Assembly (NCBI GenBank): GCA_910588335.1
Contig: CAJUQV010000010.1
Location: 26,196-90,195 of the forward strand
Direction: 5' to 3'
DNA length: 64,000 nucleotides
From: an uncultured Ruminiclostridium sp.
GTDB lineage: Bacteria; Bacillota; Clostridia; Oscillospirales; Ruminococcaceae
A program made the position numbers and the translations under genes. Of this stretch, positions 25,870-35,858 are shown in pieces; position 1 is the stretch's first letter; each line of letters starts with the position of its first letter. The notes beneath the pieces are model-generated. The model ran no database searches and had not been told where the DNA came from. It saw only the letters and a program-made list of their open reading frames with translations.

Positions 25870-28347
25870 TTGAGCAATCGGCAAAACAACAATTCGGAAA
25901 AACAAAGTCCCCTCGAACGCATATCCGCGTTTATAGTGGACAAAAGAAAAGCGTTTTATCTACTGTACATAGGCTTTGCGATTTTCTGCATCTTTTCCGG
26001 AAGCTGGACAAAGGTAAACGGCGATCTTACCAGCTATCTTCCCGCCACAACTGAAACCCGAATGGGACTAACCATCATGAAGAACGAGTTTGTGACCTTC
26101 GGCACCAGCCGTATAATGGCGGATAATATCTCCTTTGCTATGGCGGAAAAATTAGCGGAAGATATCGAACGCATTGAGGGAGTAAAATCCGTGGAATTTG
26201 ACGGAACGGAAGAGCATTTCAAAAACGGAGCGGCACTTTTTTCCATAACCTATGACGGTACGGCCGAAGACGAAATCAGCGTCAGCGCACTGAAAAGCAT
26301 TACCGAGCTTTTGGATGGCTACGACATTTACATAACGGGAGATACGGGAGACTCGGCCTCGGAGGGACTTGCCGCCGAAATGCAGGTGGTAATGATAATT
26401 GCCGTGGTTATCATTATTCTTGTGCTGCTGTTCACTTCTCATACGTATATGGAAATACCGGTGCTGTTGGCCACTTTCGGTATGGCGGCGCTTATGAATA
26501 AGGGCACCAACTTTATTTTCGGAGAAATCTCATTCGTATCCGATTCGGTTGCGGTAGTGTTGCAGCTTGCACTGGCGATAGACTACGCTATCATTCTCTG
26601 CCACCGCTACACCGAGGAACGCACGCACTCGGAATCAAGAGAGGCGGTAATAACCGCTCTGTCAAAAGCTATACCCGAAATTGCGGGAAGCTCAATGACA
26701 ACTCTTTCGGGATTGGGCGCCATGTGCTTTATGCACTTCGGAATAGGCAAGGATCTGGGACTGGTGCTGATAAAATCCATTATTCTCAGCTTGCTGGCGG
26801 TATTTACGCTTATGCCCGGACTTCTTATGAGCTTCAGCAAGCTGATCGACAGTACTCACCACAAAAGCTTTGTGCCTAAGATAAGCGGCTGGGGTAAGTT
26901 AGCGGTAAAAACACGCTTTGTCATGCCTCCGATTTTTGTTTTACTGATAATCGCCGGCTTTATTTTCTCAAATAATTGTCCTTACGCCTACGGACAAACC
27001 GATCTCACGACCACCAGAAAAAATGAGACGCAGATAGCGCAGGAGGCGGTAAACAACACCTTCGGCAGCGTAAACACATTAGCGGTGCTTGTTCCCAACG
27101 GAAACTACGAAAAAGAAGGAAAGCTGCTCCGTGAGCTGGAAAGAATGCCTGAAACAAATACGGTATTGGGGCTTGCGAACGTTGATGCGATGGACGATTA
27201 TGTGCTGACCGACAGGCTTACGCCGCGCCAGTTTGCGGAAATGACCGATCTGGACATAGAGGCGGCGCGGCTTCTTTACTCCGCCTATGCGGTAAATCAA
27301 GAGGCCTACGGTCAGTTGGTGTCGGGCGTGGACAGCTACGGCGTACCGCTTATAGATATGTTTATGTTCCTTTACGACCAGATGCGGGAGGGATACGTAA
27401 CTCTTGACAACGAGATGACGGAAACCATCGAGGATCTTCACGGTCAGCTTTCCGACGCGAAGCTTCAGCTTCTGGGCGAAAATTACAGCAGGTTGGTTCT
27501 CACACTTAATATGCCGGAGGAGAGCGAGGAAACCTTTGCGTTTCTGGATACCATCCACAGTACGGCCGCAAAATATTATCCCGAAGACTGCCTGTTGGTG
27601 GGCAATTCAACCAGTGACTTTGACCTTTCCGCTTCCTTCGGAAACGATAATCTGCTTATCGGGATTCTTACAATAGTGTTTGTGGTGCTGGTACTTGTAT
27701 TTACCTTTAAATCCACGGGACTTCCAATACTTTTGATTTTAGTAATTCAGGGCTCGGTATGGATCAACTTCTCTTTCCCTTATCTTCAGCAGGAGCCTTT
27801 GTTTTTCTTAAGCTACCTTGTGGTAAGCTCGATACAAATGGGCGCAAATATAGACTATGCCATAGTTATAGCAAACCGGTATACGGAGTTAAAAAAGGTA
27901 ATGCCCTTAAAAAAAGCGGTTATCGAATCGCTTAATCAGGCGTTCCCCACCATTATCACATCAGGTACAATATTAGCTTCCGCAGGCATTCTTATCGGCT
28001 TCCTGTCCACCAATCCGGCCATTTCCTCCATCGGAGTCTGTCTCGGACGCGGAACCCTTATTTCAATATTCCTGGTTATGGGAATATTGCCGCAGATACT
28101 GCTTTTAGGCGACTTTATCATTGAAAAAACCGCCGTTACACTAAAACGGCGACTTCCCTCGCGGAGCAGCACGGGCAAGCTTTGTCTGGACGGCCATATA
28201 CACGGATATGTTTCGGGAATGGTTGACGGAGAATTCAGCGGCGTTATCAACGGCATCGTTAACGCTCAGATTGAAGCTGGAGCCGTAAGCGGCGAGGAAA
28301 CCGAAACAAAGGAAAAGGAGGTAAAAGAAAATGCTGGGGTCAAATAA
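25870..28347 (+). CDS. MMPL/RND-family transporter
   Basis: An 825-residue protein with two repeats, each an N-terminal helix, an extracytoplasmic domain and a block of five helices. The paired DY motifs of MMPL helices 4 and 10 are present: LAIDYAIILCHRYTEE and ANIDYAIVIANRYTEL. The family moves lipids, hydrophobic molecules or proteins using the proton gradient. After the last helix a 60-residue tail has a glycine-spaced pattern (GHIHGYVSGMVDGEFSGVI) that looks like beta-helix repeats, unusual for MMPL. Start is TTG at 25870, 8 nt after AAAGGAG. Its end overlaps the start of the giant GLUG protein by 17 nt, implying they work together. Confidence 0.88.
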   Translation: MSNRQNNNSEKQSPLERISAFIVDKRKAFYLLYIGFAIFCIFSGSWTKVNGDLTSYLPATTETRMGLTIMKNEFVTFGTSRIMADNISFAMAEKLAEDIERIEGVKSVEFDGTEEHFKNGAALFSITYDGTAEDEISVSALKSITELLDGYDIYITGDTGDSASEGLAAEMQVVMIIAVVIIILVLLFTSHTYMEIPVLLATFGMAALMNKGTNFIFGEISFVSDSVAVVLQLALAIDYAIILCHRYTEERTHSESREAVITALSKAIPEIAGSSMTTLSGLGAMCFMHFGIGKDLGLVLIKSIILSLLAVFTLMPGLLMSFSKLIDSTHHKSFVPKISGWGKLAVKTRFVMPPIFVLLIIAGFIFSNNCPYAYGQTDLTTTRKNETQIAQEAVNNTFGSVNTLAVLVPNGNYEKEGKLLRELERMPETNTVLGLANVDAMDDYVLTDRLTPRQFAEMTDLDIEAARLLYSAYAVNQEAYGQLVSGVDSYGVPLIDMFMFLYDQMREGYVTLDNEMTETIEDLHGQLSDAKLQLLGENYSRLVLTLNMPEESEETFAFLDTIHSTAAKYYPEDCLLVGNSTSDFDLSASFGNDNLLIGILTIVFVVLVLVFTFKSTGLPILLILVIQGSVWINFSFPYLQQEPLFFLSYLVVSSIQMGANIDYAIVIANRYTELKKVMPLKKAVIESLNQAFPTIITSGTILASAGILIGFLSTNPAISSIGVCLGRGTLISIFLVMGILPQILLLGDFIIEKTAVTLKRRLPSRSSTGKLCLDGHIHGYVSGMVDGEFSGVINGIVNAQIEAGAVSGEETETKEKEVKENAGVK

Positions 28348-31300
28348 ATTTGTCTCCGCTCTGACAGCGGGAGCTATATTTGTTTCTTCAATATCAATTG
28401 CTTATCCGATATTCGCCTCTTCGGCGGATAAAGACGAAATATTTATCTCCTCTGCCGAGGAGATGGCGGAATTTTCCGAGAATTGCCACCTCGACAGTTG
28501 GTCAAAAGGAAAAAACGTTACTCTCACCGCCGACATTAACCTTACGGACATTGATTTTGAACCTGTTCCGATTTTTTCGGGAACATTTAACGGGGCGGGC
28601 CACACGATTAAGGGTCTACGTCTTGAAAAAGCCGGCTCAAATCTCGGACTTTTCAGGTATATTGAAGCTGGAGGCACGGTAAAGGATCTTAATGTTCAGG
28701 CTATAATCACTCCCGGCGGCAGTGCTGATAAGGCAGGCGGAATAATCGGAACAAATTCGGGAACGATCAGGAACTGTACATTTTTGGGCACGGTACGCGG
28801 CGAAAGCGAGATCGGCGGTATCGTCGGGCGCAACAGCGAAACGGGAAGCGTTATCGGCTGCTCCGCCAAAGGTTTTATTTACGGTAAAAATGCGGCGGGC
28901 GGCATTGCCGGACATAATTCCGGCGTTTTGCTGAAATGCGAAAACTTGGCGGGAGTAAATCTTACCAATGCCGATTCCTCCCTTAATTTAACCGAAATCG
29001 ACCCCGAAGGAATTCTGGAACAGTACAGATTCTCCAACGATAAAAGCGAAAAAGAGCTTCTGGATAACTGTTCCGATTCCGGAGGAATAGTCGGCTATTC
29101 CGACGGAATAGTACAAAGCTGTATCAACAAGGGCGATATAGGCTACCCTCATGTAGGATATAATATGGGAGGAGTAGCGGGACGTCAGAGCGGTTATATG
29201 GCGGGATGTTCCAATTTCGGAACGGTCAATGGCAGAAAAGATGTGGGCGGCATAACGGGTCAGTCCGAACCGTATCTGACAATCGAACCAAAAAAAGCGA
29301 CATTAGAGCAGATCAGAACAGAGCTGCGGATACTGAACGACCTGATTGACAAAACACTGAACGATGTTCAAGCGGCAGGCAACAATATTTCCGACAGTTT
29401 TACGCTTATGAAGGAATATACCGATACGGCTGAGGAAAGCTGTAAGGAAATGCTGGACGGTGTAACGGACTTCGTGGACGGTAATGTTGGAATTATCAAC
29501 ACCGCGTCCGCAGATATAACCAACGCGCTTGACAAAATCGCTCCCGCCATGGAGGAGCTGTCGGAAGCGGGAAAAAGCATAAGCGACGCTTCGGAGCAGC
29601 TCGGAGCGGCTATGGATTCCCTTAAGGATATCGCCGATGTGAGCGATACTGCGATGAAAGACGTCAAAAGCTCGCTTGAAAGGCTTAAAATTGCTTCGGA
29701 TAACTTAATTAGCGCCTCGGATGGAATGAAAGCGGCCGCCGAGGTTATGACCGACGACATTGTGTGGGATCTTAGGGAAATGCTGTCGTTGGCATACAAC
29801 GATCTGCACAATGCTTCGGAAGCGCTTAAAGATTATCTTAACGAGCTGATTGACGCGCTTAACGACTTTTTCGGCGCTCTGAGCGCCGCGGGACTGGTGG
29901 ATTTTCGACCGGCCACCGTAAACTCCTTTGCCGATGAGTTTGCTCCACCAGCCGACGCCGAGGAAAATGAAGAAGCGAGAGACACTTCCGTTCCTTCGGA
30001 GAGCGAAACCGCAAACTCTTACGATGATACGGGAGACACTTACGTTTCGGAAAGAACCGAAGAAGCCGGCCAACCGGAAGAACCAAATGTTCCGGATGAC
30101 CCAGGCGGTACTGAAAATCCCGACAAGCCGGATAGACCCGAAATACCGATCATTCCCAACTTGCCTGAACCTCCCGAAATACCTGCCGCACCGGATATTT
30201 CAATAAGTACTGACGATTACAAACGCATAATCGACAGTCTGAATTATAGCTGGGATATAGTCGGTGACGCGCTCAAAAGCTCCGCTGATTTCTTCGGCAC
30301 AGCGGCGGAAAGTCTCGAAAACGCTTTTTCCGATCTTGAAGCGGCCGCGGAAAAGCTTGACCCGGTCTCCGAAGATATAAACAACGTTCTTGATAAATTC
30401 AAGACCGCTGCGGACGCGACTTCGGCAATGGGAAAAACGCTTCAAAGCTCTTTTACCGCTTTCGGCGGCGCGGTGAGAGAACTCACAGAAGGGGGACCGA
30501 AGGAATTCAGGATACTCGGCGATGATTTTAAAAATGCGGGAAATACGCTTCACGGAGCCGTAATCGCCATTACCGACAATGCGGAAAAGCTTAACAATGA
30601 ACTTGATCACAACAGCGGAGTTGTAGCGGACGATCTGAGAGCTGTAAACGCCCAGTTGGAAACCGTATCCGAATTAGTATTAAACGCGGTTTCCGATCTG
30701 AAAGACGACGTATATTCCCCGTCAATAGGCGATACGCTCCAGGATACCTCGGACGAGGACATCTCCGACACCAGACAGGGAAAAATAACCGACTGCGTAA
30801 ACCACGGAGAAGTTATTGGCGACCGAAATGTAGGCGGCATAGTGGGCGCTTTGGCAATAGAATTTGATCTTGACCCCGAAAGCGATCTTACCGACGATAT
30901 ACGCTTCGGAGCCACTTATGAAACAAAGGCGGTAATACAAACAGGCAGAAATTACGGCTCGGTTACCGCTAAAAAAGACTGCGTGGGCGGAATTGTGGGT
31001 CAGATGGAGCTGGGAACGGCCATATACTGTCAGAATTACGGTAATGTTACCAGCAGCGGCGGAAATTATGTGGGAGGAATCGCGGGTCGTTCCGAAGCTA
31101 TGGTGAGAAATTGCTACGCCAAAAGCGTACTCTCAGGCGGCAGCTATATAGGCGGTATCACAGGATGGGCAAGCCGTCTTCGCAGCTGCTGCTCAATAGC
31201 CACAATCAAGGAGAGCGGCGAGTATATCGGCGCGGTATCCGGAGCCGTACAGACCGACGGCGTACTTAACAACAATTTGTTTGTGGATACGGGAACCGCA

Positions 31301-32068
31301 GGAGTAGACGGAGTAAGCTACGTGGGAAGAGCGGAACCTATTGAGTTTTCGGAGCTTGTAAAGAAAGAAGGATTGCCTAAGGAGCTTACCGATTTTAATC
31401 TTATACTCACCGCCGACGAAAAGACGGTGGAAAAAATTCATTTTTCCTACGGCGACGACCTGTCAAAACTTGCTCTTCCCGAAGTACCCGAAAAAAACGG
31501 CTGCTTCGGAAGATGGGGAGAGTTCGACACTTCGGGACTTATGTCCGACATAACATTGGAAGCCGTTTACTCCCCTTGGATTACTATCACAGCCAGCGCC
31601 GAGGCTGAAGGAAAGCTTGCGCTTGCTCTGGCGGAGGGGAAATTTACTGATCTTGCGGAGCTTCATGCTAATGAAAGTACGTCTCAGTTACCATTGGGAG
31701 CTGACGAGGATACCGCTGTGCTTGATATATCCATTACGGGGACAGAACTTAGCGACAGCGACACCGTACCCATCAGACTGCTCAATAAAAGCGGGAAAAA
31801 AGCGACTGTAATGAAGCTCGTCGGAGACAAGTGGCAAACGGTTAATCATACCGAAAACGGAAGCTACCTTATAATAGAAATGAACGGAACAAAAGGCACC
31901 TTTTGTATACAGCCGGATAACGGAAACGCGGCGGTAATTACAGCGGCTTCGGCGGCAGCAATCACGGCGGCGGTTATCGTTATAATAATCATTTTCACAT
32001 TAAAAAAGAAAAAATCCGCCGGAAGTAAAACCAAGTCAGTGCCCACAATAACAAGGAAAAGGAAATAA
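28331..32068 (+). CDS. Giant GLUG-repeat, coiled-coil surface protein with C-terminal anchor
   Basis: A 1245-residue protein. A signal peptide (about 1-29) precedes GLUG-type beta repeats (about 60-310: AGGIIGTNSGTIRNC, EIGGIVGRN, NAAGGIAGHNSG). Residues about 315-530 are helical heptad-like sequence. A linker at 560-630 is Pro/Glu/Asp-rich, a second helical stretch runs to about 810, then more GLUG repeats follow (DCVGGIVGQ, YVGGIAGRSEAMVRNCYA). One membrane helix (ITAAVIVIIIIF) and a basic tail close it; there is no LPXTG. The helix-beta layout recalls MMPL partner proteins of the YhgE/Pip type, but with GLUG domains. AAGGAGG sits inside the MMPL end. Function unknown; adhesion or a transporter scaffold is possible. 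Confidence 0.8.
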   Translation: MLGSNKFVSALTAGAIFVSSISIAYPIFASSADKDEIFISSAEEMAEFSENCHLDSWSKGKNVTLTADINLTDIDFEPVPIFSGTFNGAGHTIKGLRLEKAGSNLGLFRYIEAGGTVKDLNVQAIITPGGSADKAGGIIGTNSGTIRNCTFLGTVRGESEIGGIVGRNSETGSVIGCSAKGFIYGKNAAGGIAGHNSGVLLKCENLAGVNLTNADSSLNLTEIDPEGILEQYRFSNDKSEKELLDNCSDSGGIVGYSDGIVQSCINKGDIGYPHVGYNMGGVAGRQSGYMAGCSNFGTVNGRKDVGGITGQSEPYLTIEPKKATLEQIRTELRILNDLIDKTLNDVQAAGNNISDSFTLMKEYTDTAEESCKEMLDGVTDFVDGNVGIINTASADITNALDKIAPAMEELSEAGKSISDASEQLGAAMDSLKDIADVSDTAMKDVKSSLERLKIASDNLISASDGMKAAAEVMTDDIVWDLREMLSLAYNDLHNASEALKDYLNELIDALNDFFGALSAAGLVDFRPATVNSFADEFAPPADAEENEEARDTSVPSESETANSYDDTGDTYVSERTEEAGQPEEPNVPDDPGGTENPDKPDRPEIPIIPNLPEPPEIPAAPDISISTDDYKRIIDSLNYSWDIVGDALKSSADFFGTAAESLENAFSDLEAAAEKLDPVSEDINNVLDKFKTAADATSAMGKTLQSSFTAFGGAVRELTEGGPKEFRILGDDFKNAGNTLHGAVIAITDNAEKLNNELDHNSGVVADDLRAVNAQLETVSELVLNAVSDLKDDVYSPSIGDTLQDTSDEDISDTRQGKITDCVNHGEVIGDRNVGGIVGALAIEFDLDPESDLTDDIRFGATYETKAVIQTGRNYGSVTAKKDCVGGIVGQMELGTAIYCQNYGNVTSSGGNYVGGIAGRSEAMVRNCYAKSVLSGGSYIGGITGWASRLRSCCSIATIKESGEYIGAVSGAVQTDGVLNNNLFVDTGTAGVDGVSYVGRAEPIEFSELVKKEGLPKELTDFNLILTADEKTVEKIHFSYGDDLSKLALPEVPEKNGCFGRWGEFDTSGLMSDITLEAVYSPWITITASAEAEGKLALALAEGKFTDLAELHANESTSQLPLGADEDTAVLDISITGTELSDSDTVPIRLLNKSGKKATVMKLVGDKWQTVNHTENGSYLIIEMNGTKGTFCIQPDNGNAAVITAASAAAITAAVIVIIIIFTLKKKKSAGSKTKSVPTITRKRK

Positions 32069-32073
32069 AGCAA

Positions 32074-32628
32074 ATGACCGAAAAGGAAATAAAGGTTATT
32101 CTGACAAAAAATCAGTACGATAAAATAAAAGCACTTTTTAACTGGGACGAACAGATATCCCAAATAAACCGCTACTATGTTAATTCCGATACGGACAGCG
32201 GGAAAAAGCTCACGATACGGGTACGCGAGGAAAACTCAAGATACTGGCTTCAGATAAAACGGCCTAAATCCGAAGAAAGCTCTCTTCATATCAGCGAGGA
32301 ATACCAGAAGGAGCTGAATTCCGCACCAAACCTTCTGCCCTCGGAAACTCTGACTGAGCTTACGGGTTTTTATATTCCCGACTCGCGTCTCATAGGCTCC
32401 CTTTCAACCGAAAGAGCCGTATGCCGGAGTTATCCGAATCTGGAAATATGCCTTGACAAGGTTCGGTATTACGATGTAACGGAGTATGAGCTGGAGCTTG
32501 AATACACCGGCGATTTTCCCGACGAGGCAATAAAGCTGCTGTCGGAAAACGGAATAAGTTTTGGGGAAAAAATTGACGGAAAATATTACAGATTCCTCAG
32601 GTACGCGAAAGAGCATGGAATAGTCTGA
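32074..32628 (+). CDS. CYTH-domain phosphohydrolase
   Basis: A 184-residue protein with the CYTH (triphosphate tunnel metalloenzyme) signature EKEIK (ExExK) at residues 3-7, then LTIRVREE, WLQIKRP, YELELEY and a terminal KYYRFL. Members hydrolyse inorganic or thiamine triphosphate, or make cAMP; the short single-domain form fits a triphosphatase. It follows the GLUG gene after 5 nt. Its enzymatic link with a transporter and surface protein is not obvious. Confidence 0.85.
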   Translation: MTEKEIKVILTKNQYDKIKALFNWDEQISQINRYYVNSDTDSGKKLTIRVREENSRYWLQIKRPKSEESSLHISEEYQKELNSAPNLLPSETLTELTGFYIPDSRLIGSLSTERAVCRSYPNLEICLDKVRYYDVTEYELELEYTGDFPDEAIKLLSENGISFGEKIDGKYYRFLRYAKEHGIV

Positions 32629-32692
32629 TTTGCTTTATTAGTTACAAAATCTGATTCAAAATCCAAGCACACATTTTAAGAATACAAGCTCT

Positions 32693-32738
32693 AAAAAAGC
32701 TGTGATTCGGTTTATGCCGAAATCACAGCTTTTTATTT
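32693..32738. terminator. Bidirectional terminator between CYTH and comF-like genes
   Basis: AAAAAAGCTGTGATTCGG pairs with CCGAAATCACAGCTTTTTA around TTTATG with a one-base bulge. A-runs on the left and T-runs on the right allow termination of both convergent transcripts. Confidence 0.88.
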
Positions 32739-32740
32739 TT

Positions 32741-33406
32741 TCAGCGAAGCATTGTCTTTGCGAAAACCGCCGCGCCTACTGTTTTGGCACCCGCTTTTTT
32801 AAGAGTCTTTGCCGCTTCGGACAAAGTACTGCCGGTTGTGCTTATATCGTCCACGATCAAAATGCTTCTTCCTTTTGCGATTTTTTCATCGAGACAGCAA
32901 AAAGCGTCTTTTACATTCACTGCTCTTTCGCTTGCTTTTAAGGTTTTTTGCGGCTTTGTGTCCCTGATTTTCTTCAGAAAACCCACACAGGGCTTATCCG
33001 CTAGCTGCGCTACCTCATTGGCTATAAGTCTGCACTGATTATAACCGCGCTTGTATATGTCCTTTTTCCTCATGGGAACATATGTGATGACCTCGGCTTT
33101 ATTCAGAATATCTCCTCCGCTTCTGACAAGCGCCTTGTATATCAGATATGCGGCTCCGCTTATGGCGTAACCGTCGCCATCGTTTTTGAACCTGCCCGCA
33201 AGAGCTTTTCCGAATACGTCATAAACGGAAAATGCGATAAAATAATCCAAATATGGTATCGGAAGATTTTCGGACGGCGATGAAAACAATTTTACGCAGG
33301 TGTTACAGAAATACTCGTCAAAAGAAATCTCACGGCCACACATTCCGCAGCGGTTGGGATAAAAAAGATCCAGAAGCAGTCTTTTCAAAATATAAAACCG
33401 TTTCAC
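32741..33406 (-). CDS. ComF-family phosphoribosyltransferase-like protein
   Basis: A 221-residue ComF/GntX-type protein. An N-terminal zinc knuckle has CGMCGREISFDEYFCNTC (about residues 20-38). The PRTase core holds YVPMRKKDIYKRGYNQ and the PRPP-loop-like ILIVDDISTTGST. ComF is needed for uptake of single-stranded DNA in transformable Firmicutes; elsewhere its role is unclear. The start overlaps the recD2 stop by four bases. Confidence 0.88.
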   Translation of the reverse strand: MKRFYILKRLLLDLFYPNRCGMCGREISFDEYFCNTCVKLFSSPSENLPIPYLDYFIAFSVYDVFGKALAGRFKNDGDGYAISGAAYLIYKALVRSGGDILNKAEVITYVPMRKKDIYKRGYNQCRLIANEVAQLADKPCVGFLKKIRDTKPQKTLKASERAVNVKDAFCCLDEKIAKGRSILIVDDISTTGSTLSEAAKTLKKAGAKTVGAAVFAKTMLR

Positions 33407-35631
33407 AACAGATTACCTCCGTTGTTATTCAGCCTTAAAAGCGCTCTGATGCAGGAATAGCGGAGGGTTCTTCGGTCGTTGTCAACCATCTCGCGAACCT
33501 GTTTTTTTGTGCCTATTAAAATAAGAATGTTTTTTGCTCTTGTGACGCCGGTGTACAGCAAATTACGGTATTGAAGATTTCTGCTGATGGATGTCAGAGG
33601 CATTATCACCGCGTTGTACTCGCTGCCCTGACTTTTATGTACCGTAACGGCATAGGCAAGATCGAGTTTTTTAAGCAAATCGGGTGTGTACAGAGCCTTT
33701 CTTCCGTCGTAGTTCACCGTAAGATTTCCGCTGTGCTTGTCCAGTTCCTCTATATAGCCTATGTCTCCGTTAAAAACTCCCCTTCCGTATTCCGCGTCCT
33801 TTTTCCATTCTATATCGTAATCGTTTTTTATCTGCATTACTTTGTCGCCCTCGCGAAAAACGGTTTCAAACACCTTTATTTCGCTTTTCCCTTTTGAAGG
33901 AGGATTAAGGGCAAGCTGAAGATCACGGTTAAGCTCCTTTGTTCCCGCGCATCCCATTCTGGTTGGCGTTAATATCTGTATATCCTCCAAAGGCGAATAA
34001 CCATAGGTATTGGGGAGTCTTTTTTTGGCAAGCTCTATTACCAGTCTCGGTATGTCCCTTTCATTCTCACAGGGCATAAAGAAAAAGTCTTTTTTCCTGT
34101 CGTCAAGAAGAGGGTATTCTCCGTTTACGATTCTGTGAGCATTGGTAACTATTAGGCTTTCCGAGGCCTGACGGAATATTTCCGTAAGCTCTACCTTGGG
34201 TATCTCTCCCCCCGATATAAGATCTCTGAGAACGTTTCCCGCCCCCACCGACGGGAGCTGATTGCTGTCTCCTACCATTATAAGAGAAGCTGACGGTTTC
34301 AATGCCCTTAAAAGCGCTTCAAACAAAAGCACGTCCACCATCGACATTTCATCGACTATAATCACATCCGCCCTAAGAGGATTTTTTTCGTTTCTCTTGA
34401 AGGACAATCTTTCCTTATCGGTACAGTCCACCTCCAAAAGACGGTGTATGGTTCTGGCATTTTCCCCGGTAACTTCGCTCATTCTTTTGGCAGCCCTTCC
34501 CGTGGGAGCGGCAAGAGAAATGCTTTTTTTATGTTTTTTCAAAAGCTGAATAACTCCGTTTAAGGTGGTGGTTTTTCCAGTTCCGGGACCGCCGGTAAGA
34601 ATAAACAGCCTGTTTCCGAGACACCCGTTTATCGCTGCCTTCTGAAGCGTTTCAAACTCTATATCCAAAGCGAATTCAACGCCGGCTATCTCCTCTGAAA
34701 GGTCCTTTACGTTTCCTGCCGAGATTTTCAGCATCTCGGCCAGTTTTTCCGAAATATATTTTTCCGCGCGGTAATATTCATTTAAATAAATATATCTTTT
34801 TTCGCCAATATCGAGTATCTTAAGCTGTCCGTTTTTTAAAGCCTCGTCAATGCCGCGGTGTATGGTTTCCCCACCGAGTGTCAGAAATCTTTCCGCCGCA
34901 TCCACCGCTCTTTTCACCGGCAGACATGAATGACCCGCGGCGGCGTTTTCCCTTAATATATACATCATGGCGGCTATAACGCGGTTGACGCTGTCGACGC
35001 TTATCCCCTCCGACCTCGCTATCTCGTCCGCCTGTTCAAAATCAACGCCTAACTCGTCATCGCAAAGTATATAAGGATTTTCTTTTATAAACAGGATCGA
35101 TGACACGTCGTATTTTTTCCAGACCTGCGCCGCCGAAGCGGGGCCTATACCGAAGCGCTGCAAAAATTCGATAACGTTTTTTATGCCGCTCAGCTTGCGG
35201 TACTCGCTGCTGATATAAAGCGCTTTATCACTTGTTACTCCTTTAAGCTCCGCAAGGCGAAGAGGATCGTTTTCGATAATTTCCAGCGATTCTTCTCCAA
35301 AGCTTTGTACGATCTTTTTCGCCAAAGCGGGACCCAACCCCTTTATTATGCCCGAACCCAGATATCTTCGTATCTCTTCTGGAGTGGTGGGAAGAGTACG
35401 GGTGCAGCTCACCGCTCTGAACTGTCTCCCGTACTTGGGATTATTGACATAATCGCCGTACAGCTCAAGCCGTTCCCCTTCGGCGATATCGCCCAATTCT
35501 CCCACAACGTCCACCGGTTCCCCGTCATGATTCAGCAAAAAAACTATGTAGCCCGTTTCGGAATTTTTATACACAATTTCCTCCACAAAGCCCTTTAACA
35601 TTACCTGTCCGATCTCTTCCATCAATTTCAT
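33403..35631 (-). CDS. recD2: RecD2-type ATP-dependent DNA helicase
   Basis: A 742-residue 5'-3' SF1 helicase. The N-terminal OB-like part (GFVEEIVYKNSETGYIVFLL) and helix-hairpin-helix segment (IKGLGPALAKKIVQSFG) mark RecD2 rather than the RecBCD subunit. Walker A is GGPGTGKTTTLN, Walker B VDEMSMVD, motif IV/V VTVHKSQGSEY. It acts in replication-fork and mismatch-repair-linked processes. It lies in an operon with prmA, a small membrane protein and the comF-like gene. Confidence 0.94.
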   Translation of the reverse strand: MKLMEEIGQVMLKGFVEEIVYKNSETGYIVFLLNHDGEPVDVVGELGDIAEGERLELYGDYVNNPKYGRQFRAVSCTRTLPTTPEEIRRYLGSGIIKGLGPALAKKIVQSFGEESLEIIENDPLRLAELKGVTSDKALYISSEYRKLSGIKNVIEFLQRFGIGPASAAQVWKKYDVSSILFIKENPYILCDDELGVDFEQADEIARSEGISVDSVNRVIAAMMYILRENAAAGHSCLPVKRAVDAAERFLTLGGETIHRGIDEALKNGQLKILDIGEKRYIYLNEYYRAEKYISEKLAEMLKISAGNVKDLSEEIAGVEFALDIEFETLQKAAINGCLGNRLFILTGGPGTGKTTTLNGVIQLLKKHKKSISLAAPTGRAAKRMSEVTGENARTIHRLLEVDCTDKERLSFKRNEKNPLRADVIIVDEMSMVDVLLFEALLRALKPSASLIMVGDSNQLPSVGAGNVLRDLISGGEIPKVELTEIFRQASESLIVTNAHRIVNGEYPLLDDRKKDFFFMPCENERDIPRLVIELAKKRLPNTYGYSPLEDIQILTPTRMGCAGTKELNRDLQLALNPPSKGKSEIKVFETVFREGDKVMQIKNDYDIEWKKDAEYGRGVFNGDIGYIEELDKHSGNLTVNYDGRKALYTPDLLKKLDLAYAVTVHKSQGSEYNAVIMPLTSISRNLQYRNLLYTGVTRAKNILILIGTKKQVREMVDNDRRTLRYSCIRALLRLNNNGGNLL

Positions 35632-35807
35632 TCCATTCTATGAAAGCTTCCGCCGCTTTTTGCGCCGTTTATCCGCCCACGCGGACGACGGACGGACAAA
35701 TAGCATTCCGAAAGCCTTTTGGTAAGCGAATAAAAAATTATTCTAAGAAAAAAATACCCGCCAATTATCCCGAAAAACACGCTCAGGAAAAACCAGATAG
35801 CCTGCAT
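35628..35807 (-). CDS. 59-residue single-helix membrane protein (unknown)
   Basis: A small frame with a GAGGTGA ribosome site 5 nt before its ATG. Residues 1-29 (AIWFFLSVFFGIIGGYFFLRIIFY) form one membrane helix; the C-terminal half is basic, with several Arg, Lys and Ser. Its stop overlaps the recD2 start by four bases, which argues for real translation and coupling. No family is recognised. An upstream GTG (35816) overlaps the ribosome site and is unlikely. Confidence 0.6.
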   Translation of the reverse strand: MQAIWFFLSVFFGIIGGYFFLRIIFYSLTKRLSECYLSVRRPRGRINGAKSGGSFHRME

Positions 35808-35858
35808 AAAAATCACCTCGGTATATTTTATGCGGAATCGGGAATTCGGGTTACATAC

